A stretch of 64,000 nucleotides of DNA from Formivibrio sp. (GTDB lineage: Bacteria; Pseudomonadota; Gammaproteobacteria; Burkholderiales; Chitinibacteraceae). The notes beneath the pieces are model-generated. The model worked only from the letters and a program-made list of their open reading frames with translations. It did no database searches and was not told the origin of the DNA. The position numbers and the translations under genes are program-made. Below, piece after piece: positions 57,257 through 64,000 of this stretch (the first letter of the stretch is position 1; each line of letters begins with the position of its first letter). Where the stretch lies: the NCBI GenBank assembly GCA_031291275.1, contig JARLJJ010000327.1:30583-94582 (forward strand), read 5' to 3'.

Positions 57257-58441
57257 TTACACCAGGCCTAGATCCATACCCTTTACCCCAGGGAAAACCG
57301 TATCAATCTGCGCTGGAGACAAATCGTATAGCCGGCCCAACAGACCGCCGAGAATGGCCCGGTAGTCATTGAGTACCGGGAAATCCCGATCCTGGAAAAG
57401 ATTCGCACGGTTGACCTTGATCTGGTCGCCTGCAATACGGCCGCCGCGGATATTGCCACCCAGTACCCAATAAACTGTGCCATGGCCGTGATCGGTTCCT
57501 CTGTTGCCATTTTCGCGAAAGGTGCGGCCAAACTCGCTGATAACGACGACAACCGTATTCCTCCAGTGCGAACCCATCTCGGTGGCATAGGCAGCCAGCC
57601 CCCGCCCGAGCTCATCGAAACGGTTTGCCAGATAACCGCTACTGCCCCCCTCTCCAACATGTGTATCCCAGCCGCCGACATCAACAAAGCCCAGACTGTA
57701 TTTGTCTTTCATCAATGTGGCGATACGGCGTGCTTCGAGTTCAAACCCCTTGGCGGTGATGCCAATGCTGCTTGCCGCATCCATGCCTGCGGTCACCTCC
57801 CGGATGACTTCATCTCTGACGTCGAAACCTTCCATGACCGGCTTCGCCAGCATGTTGTCCTGATACATACCGGCAATGATTTTTGTCTGCCGTGAATCCA
57901 GTCCGGATTTGTTCAGTTGTCCGAGTGCCATATTGGGTATTAGTGTATTGCCCCGGAAGACCAGCGGAAGCTGATCGGTAAACGAGATGGCACTGCCATC
58001 GTGCAATAGGCCCGCCAGACGATTCAAAAAGCCCGATTGGTAGTTGCGGTTTGCATTAATGGGCTGGCCGAGTTCTATGCTGTCCTGCGTTTCGAAATGA
58101 CTGCGTGTCAGATCATCGGTGCCCGCGAAGGGGATAAAGGCTGCCTGGCGGTTCTGGAAAAGTGGATAGACGCTGTTTTGAAGGGCTGGATGCAAGCTCC
58201 AGTCGCTATCGAGGGCCAAGGCGGCATGCGCGTCGGCGCCGGGTTGCGCAATGGCGATATTCGGCCGGGATTCGTAATAAAAGGTGCTGGAGGTTGGAAT
58301 CAGCAGATTCGCGGCATCATAGCCGCCGCGCAGAAAAACCAGCAGAAATTTGCCGGTGCCGCGTGGCGCAGCCAGCAGACGGCTGGAATAAGCTGCGAGC
58401 GGGAGCGCCGAGAGTGCCTGCAATACTTGACGACGGTTCAT
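57257..58441 (-). CDS. DUF1501 family exported protein
   Basis: A 394-residue protein with a twin-arginine type signal (MNRRQVLQALSALPLAAYSS) and the DUF1501 pattern: FLLVFLRGGYDAANLLIP, FAGTDDLTRSHFETQDSIE, the conserved VVVISEFGRTFRENGNRGTDHGHG and GGNIRGGRIAGDQ. It resembles sulfatase/alkaline phosphatase-like folds in the metal-binding pattern, but no activity is known. It follows the DUF1800 gene by 12 bases on the same strand; the pair occurs together in many bacteria and probably acts together outside the cytoplasm. Confidence 0.87.
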   Translation of the reverse strand: MNRRQVLQALSALPLAAYSSRLLAAPRGTGKFLLVFLRGGYDAANLLIPTSSTFYYESRPNIAIAQPGADAHAALALDSDWSLHPALQNSVYPLFQNRQAAFIPFAGTDDLTRSHFETQDSIELGQPINANRNYQSGFLNRLAGLLHDGSAISFTDQLPLVFRGNTLIPNMALGQLNKSGLDSRQTKIIAGMYQDNMLAKPVMEGFDVRDEVIREVTAGMDAASSIGITAKGFELEARRIATLMKDKYSLGFVDVGGWDTHVGEGGSSGYLANRFDELGRGLAAYATEMGSHWRNTVVVVISEFGRTFRENGNRGTDHGHGTVYWVLGGNIRGGRIAGDQIKVNRANLFQDRDFPVLNDYRAILGGLLGRLYDLSPAQIDTVFPGVKGMDLGLV

Positions 58442-58453
58442 GGTAAACCTCGC

Positions 58454-60037
58454 TTAGCGATTCATGAATTCGGGCGAAGCCAGCAGGAAGGTATTCCACT
58501 CTTGCGCTGATCCGGCCTGATCGAGTGCTGCCCGTGTAGTTGGACCCAACGAGGCTTGCCAATATTGATAATAGAGGGCATTGGCAAGCTGAGGAAACGC
58601 GGCCCGTTCATTGGAGGGCAGCGCATCTCCCCGGAAAAGTCCTGCAGGACTGCTGCCTATGACCTTGGCAATTTCAAAACGGGTGGCCATCTGTCCCGAG
58701 CTTGCCCAAGCAGACTGATTGAGTGGATAGCCTTCCGGTGTCTGATGTCCATATAGCGGCTCTCCCATGCGGTTGAGCCAGTTGAGCATGGGGCCTGCAT
58801 TGAGGATCGTCTTGTCGTCATAGGCCAGCCGCACTGACGAAACGACATAATGCACGGGGTCCTTGAACTTACCGCCGAGCGATGCTTTGAATTCTGGCGA
58901 GTAGAAAAGAGTGCGCAGCACTTCGCTTATCTGGCCATCGGTTCTCAGATAAGTCTGCGCCATGCGCTCAACCAGCGCTTCGGGCGGCGTATCACCGACA
59001 AAATACATGGCCAATTTTTGACTCAAAAAATGCGCCGTTGCCGGATGACGGGCCAATCGATCCAGCACCTCATCCACCTCAGCCATGCCGCGACCATGCA
59101 CTGGCTTGCCAAGAAATATCTTGTCGCCATAGTCATGGCGATTGGGATTGAATTCAAACAGGCCGTCGCGCAGGTACTGGTCTTGTAACTCGCGCTTCAC
59201 TCGGGGCTTATTGTCGGACTGGTTAACACCAAAGCCAGTCAGGATGCGCGCCAGCTCCTGCACATCATGCTGGCTATAGCCGCTACCCACCCCGAGGGTA
59301 TGCAGCTCCATCAATTCGCGCGCATAGTTTTCATTGAGATGTCCCTGCGCATTGTGTTCATTATCGAGATAACGCAGCATCGCCGGATGATGCACGGTGA
59401 CAGCAAGAAGATCACGAAAGCGGCCAAGGGCATGAGCGCGGATCTGATCCTCGTAGTCCGCCAACATCGCACGCAGATTGCCCTTGTATTGGTGAACTGA
59501 AAAATGGTTCATCCAGAACCATGTCATCTGCTCCTGCAGTTGCCATGGCGAGTAGAGGTCTCTCAGTAACGATCGCTGCGCCGCCTCTCTCGCCAACTGG
59601 TTCAGCTGTTGCTGATACGCCTGTTGTGCAGTCTTTTTCTCATCATCATTAGTTTTCGAATCGGCTGCTTTACGTTGCTGCTCACTTTCCTCAACCAGTT
59701 GCACCATGCTTTTCTGGCTGATTTGCATGGCAATCACTTGGGCCTGCACCGATCCGGGCAACTTTGCATCAGGTTCAGGATGTAGCTGTGCCTCGAGGTA
59801 ACGCCTGTCCCCCATCTCGTTGATCAGGTGCATCGAACTGGAGTTGGCACCCCAAGTGATCCGGTTAACGAGGCGGAGTTGATCCGCTTGATTTGTCGAT
59901 TCCCATGGCACGGATGGTGCATTGGCGCAGCCGGCCATAAGAGAAATGCTGAATGCGCAAATAGCCAAACAACAGATATCCCATGCAGGATATACGGTCA
60001 AATTCTGGTGATTCAGAATATTGCATTTCGAGTGCAT
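58454..60037 (-). CDS. DUF1800 family exported protein (lipoprotein)
   Basis: A 527-residue protein beginning with a signal sequence that ends in the lipobox MAGC (ICAFSISLMAGC). DUF1800 features follow: LVNRITWGAN, LLRDLYSPWQLQEQMTWFWM, NHFSVHQYKGN, YLDNEHNAQGHLNENYAREL and MELHTLGVGSGYSQHDV. Function unknown; it precedes DUF1501 as in other genomes. The ATG at 60037 has GGGAG about 10 bases upstream; the ORF track starts inside a neighbouring IS remnant. The IS remnant ends 29 bases before the ATG, so the original promoter may have been displaced. Confidence 0.87.
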   Translation of the reverse strand: MHSKCNILNHQNLTVYPAWDICCLAICAFSISLMAGCANAPSVPWESTNQADQLRLVNRITWGANSSSMHLINEMGDRRYLEAQLHPEPDAKLPGSVQAQVIAMQISQKSMVQLVEESEQQRKAADSKTNDDEKKTAQQAYQQQLNQLAREAAQRSLLRDLYSPWQLQEQMTWFWMNHFSVHQYKGNLRAMLADYEDQIRAHALGRFRDLLAVTVHHPAMLRYLDNEHNAQGHLNENYARELMELHTLGVGSGYSQHDVQELARILTGFGVNQSDNKPRVKRELQDQYLRDGLFEFNPNRHDYGDKIFLGKPVHGRGMAEVDEVLDRLARHPATAHFLSQKLAMYFVGDTPPEALVERMAQTYLRTDGQISEVLRTLFYSPEFKASLGGKFKDPVHYVVSSVRLAYDDKTILNAGPMLNWLNRMGEPLYGHQTPEGYPLNQSAWASSGQMATRFEIAKVIGSSPAGLFRGDALPSNERAAFPQLANALYYQYWQASLGPTTRAALDQAGSAQEWNTFLLASPEFMNR

Positions 60038-60065
60038 GATCTTGGCTCCCTGCTTGGAAGATAGC

Positions 60066-60237
60066 TGAATCGCCCCCACTTTCCTAGACACCTCAAGAGC
60101 CTCAAACTGAGGTTATTCAGGAGGTGTCATGAGCAAGCAAGCGCCGGCACAGTTTCAATAACGGCTTATCACCGGTAGAGTGTGAACGGCAGTATTTCGA
60201 GCGGCTCCAGAGTGTCTAGTTAAGCCGGGGCGATTCA
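60066..60237. mobile_element. Internally deleted IS3-family remnant (MITE-like)
   Basis: Terminal inverted repeats of 26 bases agree at 22 positions: 60066-60091 (TGAATCGCCCCCACTTTCCT...) and 60212-60237, whose complement begins TGAATCGCCCCGGCTTAACT. Between them are an ATG reading frame start (60129, MSKQA) after AGGAGG and a 23-residue fragment (60148-60219) that translates to SFNNGLSPVECERQYFERLQ, the C-terminus typical of IS3 orfB transposases. The middle of the element is lost. No target-site duplication is obvious. Confidence 0.8.
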
Positions 60238-60326
60238 GTCGGACAAATTGCTTCTCAGCCAAAATTGCAGATGATGTGTGGATGTAAGCGGTTTTCAATA
60301 CAACATTTTTGACACACCACATTCGA

Positions 60327-62422
60327 TTACTGCGTTGTTATACCTTCATAAAAATATTCAAGAACATAGCGATCAAAACTATCTAGCCCTTCAGTTTTCG
60401 CAAGTATTTCGGGTTTCAACTCGCGTAATAACTTGATTGCAGAATGAAGGTCGAGTTTTTCATCTTCGAAATTGATAAGGCCGCATGCATGGATTTGTTT
60501 TGCCAGCATTCGAGGCAATCCATATTCTTCAAGCGCCATAACGCATGACGGAAGGAATGCCTTCGACAGCTTGGCGATGAAGGGGGCGATGTCCACCTTA
60601 TGCTCGGGCGCCATCTCTTTCTGGATGACGTTGATGTCGTTCAGCAATGCAGTCAATTTGAACGTTGCATTGCGCTCCATTTTGAAGAATTCGTCGATCG
60701 CAATGTCATGCACAGATAGTTGATCCAGCAATTCAGGGATTGAAAGGCTCCAATTGCTCGATAACGCCCTCACGAATTCGGCGAATTTCGTGTAAGTGGC
60801 ATCCCATCCACCTGGGACCAGCTTCAGGACTTTATTAGAGAGCGTCCAAACGCAATAGTCGCTTGATGGCGTATGGAGATTGACAAGTGCCCTCACAAAT
60901 TTGGGATCGTTCTTGATCGCAGATGCAATTGAAGCAATCAATTCCGTGTCACTTGAAATCAACGCACCTTCGTTCCGCATACGTTCAAACGACTCATTCC
61001 CCATTAGCTGCGCCATCTCTTCTTTGTAGGGCAATAGCTTTGCCAATTGTTTTTTTGTGAGTTCCTGCTTGTATTTCTCATCATCCACATCAGCAAGCAA
61101 TTCGTCAGGGAAGGTTAATTCAAGCTGGGTATTGGAAGGAGCGGGAGGCTCTTCAAGGATGTAAATCTTGCCGACGAAGTGCCTGAACATCCTTCCACCT
61201 CGTCCAATGATATTGCGATAGGTGAAGTCGTCGAGTTTCAGTTTCCCCTTCCTGTTGCTCCAGACAATAACGTTCTCCGCCGATGTATTCACCCCCTCAA
61301 TGATTGATGAGGTTGAAACCAGCGTTTGCAGCCCGTCCTTCTCCTCTTCGAAGAGGCGAACCTGGATCTGGCTCAGAGATCGATGAAGCTGACCGGTGTG
61401 GATGCCGACCCCACGCTTCACCAAATTGGTCAGTTTCCAGTTCGGGTGGTAGTTCGCCGCGAGCCAGGCGGAAAAGTCGGACAGCAGCGGACCATCCTCT
61501 TTGTCAGTGTTGTCAATAAGCAATGTGCTTACGCTATCGACGCCAGGGTAGGAACCCGCGTAAATCAGGGACTTGGTTTCGTGCTTCCCCAATATCCTCA
61601 GGAGTGCATCGTTTTCTTCTGCACGTCCTTGTTGATGTCCTTGTATTCCTCATGCTTCTCAAGGAACACCGTATTGAAATCCATACGCAGGAAGGTCATG
61701 CCTTTAGTAAATGGATTGTCGTTCAAGTCGGCGATGTTCGGTGCCAAGTAATACTTCTGTGTAGCCTTCTCTCCCAGCTTGAGCATGGCTTTCAAGAGGG
61801 CTGGCGACCTCTCTTTGTCGAACGTTTGGCTCGCTTTGTAAAACTCGTCGACGACCAGCAAGTCCAATTGTTCGAGCTTGTCGCAGTAGTGAATTGCCCG
61901 TTCCTGCGGGAAGATGAGAATGTTTTTCTCGCCAAGTTCGACTTCCGATGTCGTCACAATCTTGTACTCGGCAGAGAACTTCTTGCTCAACCTACGCCTG
62001 GTTTCATCGGTTAACGCGATGGTGGGAACCAAAATCAGGACGTTTTTAGGTTTCTTGATTGCGATGTAGGCGTCAATTATCAAGCTTTTGCCAAAGCTTG
62101 TCGGTGCACTGACGGCAAGATTGTCGCCATCCAGAAGGTGTTTCAAGACTAACGATTGTTCGCTGTGTAGCGTGACAGGCTCATCTTGCCCAATGTCCAC
62201 CTTGAAAGACTCGAATACGAACCGGTCTTGCCAACTCGATGTTTCAGGTTCGAGGTAGGGATACAGCCCTGACTCTCGAATCAGGTGGTTTAGCAGCGGG
62301 TTGTAGGCTTGATTTTCTCTGCCAAGGATATCGAGCAGACAAATAAGACGGTTTCTTGCCTCAATTTCTTCCTTGGCTTGAAGCAAGTCGTTGATGACGG
62401 AACACTCCTCGAAGAAATCCAT
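60327..62422 (-). pseudogene. hamB: Hachiman HamB-type helicase, split by a frameshift
   Basis: Two consecutive reading frames make one superfamily 2 helicase of about 700 residues. The upstream frame (62422-61598) has Walker A APTSFGKS and a DExH-variant VVDEFYKA; the downstream frame (61592-60327) has the C-terminal RecA domain with STSSIIEGVN and motif VI NIIGRGGRMFRHF. The N-terminal frame ends KKTMHS; adding one A to the run GAAAAC near 61610 restores KKNDALLRILGKHETKSLIY across the junction. It follows hamA by 6 bases. The break may be a real mutation, a phase-variable run, or a sequence error. Confidence 0.82.
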
Positions 62423-62428
62423 CGCCCG

Positions 62429-63355
62429 TTACCCCTTGTAATACGCAACAGCACTCGTGAACTGATCAATCAGTTCTTTCCTGTCTGGAACAGGAAACAG
62501 AATGATGTGAAAATTGATGGACGAATACTTGGTAACCTTGTCCGCAAGCGTTTCGATTTGCTTCTTGAAATAGGCAGTGGCACGGTCAATGTGATGCTGC
62601 CGAATCTTCTCCCTATATTCGTCATTCATCTCCTTGGAATCAGCCGTAACAGAACACTGATGCAATAGCAGGATAGGGATATGAAGGATCGGCTTGATGT
62701 TGTCCATTGAGTTATCAGGCGACAAGGCAAGCTTGATCTTGGCAGCCAGATCCTTGTTTTCGACAAGTCGATCTACCTCTGCCATGTTGGTGATGATGCT
62801 GTTTTCCTTTTTCAGCTTCTCGGTTAGCAGTGAGTTCCCGACAGACTCAACGATGGACGCCAGCCTTGCATTTTCAATGCTGTTGTAGAACTTCGCCTCT
62901 CCGAACCAAAGCGAAAAGGCGTCCTCGCCTTCTTGGACGATATGAACGCTATCAGCCCCTTTGGCGTTGTCTTGCACATTTTGCTTGTAGAAAATCTTGG
63001 GGACGACGGGCAAAGCCTTGTAGTGGTGATGCATGATTCCATAGAGCACAATTTCGGCAAGCTCGCTCCCCTTTCCCTTGTCGTCCTCCTTGTCGGTTAG
63101 CCGCAAGTTCTTTGCCGCCGCCCGTAGGGTCGAAGCGTTCTTGCCTGCCAGTTTTTCCCGCTCTTGTGCCGACAGTGCGGTCAAGGCTATGTTGTCCCAG
63201 ACGAAATTATCGAATTTTTCAAGACGCCACTTCTCATCCTCAAAATCGTTAGCCAAGCTAAGAACGGTCTTGTTATCGACAGAGGCAAGTTCCGTTTCCT
63301 GAACTAGGTTCGCGTAGTCGTCATTGATAAGAATTTCGAAGTCCATCAAGGTCAT
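62429..63355 (-). CDS. hamA: Hachiman HamA-type nuclease (DUF1837)
   Basis: A 308-residue protein of the DUF1837 family, the HamA effector of the Hachiman anti-phage system. The PD-(D/E)xK-like catalytic residues appear as ELAEIVLYG (about 98-106), GADSVHIV (Asp135) and LWFGEAKFYNSIEN (Glu153, Lys155). In known Hachiman systems HamA acts as a DNase held by the HamB helicase until phage DNA is sensed. The start is at 63355 or four codons later. The order DUF3223-hamA-hamB on one strand, with gaps of 12 and 6 bases, shows an operon. Confidence 0.85.
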   Translation of the reverse strand: MTLMDFEILINDDYANLVQETELASVDNKTVLSLANDFEDEKWRLEKFDNFVWDNIALTALSAQEREKLAGKNASTLRAAAKNLRLTDKEDDKGKGSELAEIVLYGIMHHHYKALPVVPKIFYKQNVQDNAKGADSVHIVQEGEDAFSLWFGEAKFYNSIENARLASIVESVGNSLLTEKLKKENSIITNMAEVDRLVENKDLAAKIKLALSPDNSMDNIKPILHIPILLLHQCSVTADSKEMNDEYREKIRQHHIDRATAYFKKQIETLADKVTKYSSINFHIILFPVPDRKELIDQFTSAVAYYKG

Positions 63356-63367
63356 CCAATCAACAGG

Positions 63368-63673
63368 TTAGTCGCCTTTTTGCATCACGCATTTCTTGTA
63401 GGAGAAGCCTTCCTTGGTTCCGTCCTTCAATACTGCACAAAAGCATTGTGAATTGAATTGCTCTGGCATGACCTCGAAATAATTGACGCCAAGGCCAACT
63501 TTTGTTGGATAGCTTGGATGCCTCTTGAATAGTTCCGCGAGATAAGGGGTATCTTCGGGCGACACTCGCTCACCAGGGACATATCGCTGGAGCATCTTAT
63601 GGAAAAACGTAAGGGCTAGTGTTTGGGTGTCAAAGATGATTGTTTCGAGAACAACAGGCTTCTTTCTTGCCAT
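63368..63673 (-). CDS. DUF3223 / DCL family small protein in the defence operon
   Basis: A 101-residue protein of the DUF3223 (DCL) family: TLALTFFHKMLQRYVPGERV, FKRHPSYPTKVGLGVNYFEV, FCAVLKDGTKEGFSYKKCVM. The family is named after plant DCL proteins linked to chloroplast rRNA and is found in many bacteria with no known role. AAGGA precedes the ATG. It is the first gene of the operon, 12 bases before hamA, so it probably belongs to the defence unit. Whether it is an accessory sensor, immunity factor or passenger cannot be told. Confidence 0.78.
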   Translation of the reverse strand: MARKKPVVLETIIFDTQTLALTFFHKMLQRYVPGERVSPEDTPYLAELFKRHPSYPTKVGLGVNYFEVMPEQFNSQCFCAVLKDGTKEGFSYKKCVMQKGD

Positions 63674-63859
63674 TTATTGATCCTTTTTGAAAGGTCCAAA
63701 CCTAGCAAGTAGAATACCATCACAAATAAATCCACATAATTCTTTTGTGATGTTGCGCAACCCAGTCAGCAGCTTCTAAGCAACAAAAAGCTGTCATCCG
63801 TTGCAGTGTGGTTGGCTGACTGCTTTGGCCGATTATGAATAGTCGGCCTTATGTAAAGC

Positions 63860-64000
63860 GTAAGCACCCGGCGAACTCATCTGTAAATTGACGGAATAGA
63901 CCGCGAAGATCGTGCTCACTAAAAATCACGGTGGACACTATCGATGGAAATTCAGAAACCCAAGCGGATTCGGCGACATCATCCAGAGGAATTCAAGCAG
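63860..64000 (+). mobile_element. Left end of an IS66-family insertion sequence (truncated by window)
   Basis: GTAAGCACCCGGCGAACTCA at 63860 resembles the terminal inverted repeat of IS66 elements (GTAAGC...CCGG). The interior shows an ATG at 63944 opening a transposase accessory gene. The element continues past the window. It lies about 190 bases beyond the start of the defence operon. Confidence 0.6.
63944..64000 (+). CDS. Transposase accessory protein TnpA-like, N-terminal part
   Basis: An open frame of 19 codons reaching the window end: MEIQKPKRIRRHHPEEFKQ, the helix-turn-helix start seen in IS66 TnpA and IS3 orfA proteins. It is too short to appear in the ORF track. The adjacent GTAAGC-type end favours IS66. 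The remainder lies outside the window. Confidence 0.6.
   Translation, partial: MEIQKPKRIRRHHPEEFKQ

Noticed and set aside
60066-60237. Functional IS3 transposase
   Set aside because: Only about five codons of orfA and 23 codons of orfB remain between the inverted repeats.

Overview
The window is GC-rich chromosomal DNA, most likely from a betaproteobacterium. This rests on the leuS-lptE-holA order, a YajR-type transporter beside ssb, uvrA with thiM-thiE, a groE operon carrying both a sigma-32-like promoter and a CIRCE element, a class III ribonucleotide reductase behind an FNR/Anr-type box, and several short REP-like palindromes. I cannot assign a genus.

Layout. 0-5.8 kb: housekeeping run (leuS 3' part, lptE, holA, rng, an MFS/YAM transporter, ssb), closed by a clear terminator. 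5.9-14.2 kb: small metabolic units, each beside a LysR regulator: an NAD-dependent epimerase, a YfcG-like glutathione transferase, an idonate/gluconate dehydrogenase pair (idnO, idnD), and the thiazole-salvage/thiamine-phosphate pair thiM-thiE. 14.3-24.0 kb, minus strand: uvrA, then a signalling block with a periplasmic solute-binding protein next to a diguanylate cyclase, a CHASE/PAS sensor without an output domain, and an HD-GYP response regulator. 24.3-27.9 kb: the anaerobic ribonucleotide reductase locus. An FNR-type box and two NrdR boxes precede an nrdD whose product stops before the glycyl radical domain; that domain is a separate 62-residue ORF overlapping nrdG. 28-38 kb: nitronate monooxygenase, a membrane orphan flanked by REP-like repeats, groES-groEL, DUF1345 and VOC proteins, a chemoreceptor with a perfect palindrome inside its promoter, a TPMT-like methyltransferase and a HAD phosphatase. 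37.8-43.5 kb: a complete RND tripartite efflux operon. 43.9-53.8 kb: an EF-G paralogue, a cysteine-cluster protein, an acetate transporter, a sugar oxidoreductase pair, a PL5-type alginate lyase with an SRPBCC partner, and small cupin, VOC and phosphoesterase genes. 54-60 kb: a 1040-residue PAS/GGDEF protein and a DUF1800-DUF1501 export pair. 60.1-64 kb: a mobile, more AT-rich defence island bounded by an IS3 remnant and the left end of an IS66-family element. It carries a Hachiman-type module: a DUF3223 gene, hamA (DUF1837 nuclease) and a helicase gene hamB broken by a one-base frameshift.

The points most worth attention are the split class III ribonucleotide reductase with its free-standing glycyl radical peptide, the three-gene Hachiman island with a broken helicase, and the c-di-GMP block with a probable binding-protein/cyclase pair and an output-less sensor. 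All calls come from reading the sequence and the supplied ORFs; no database search was run.
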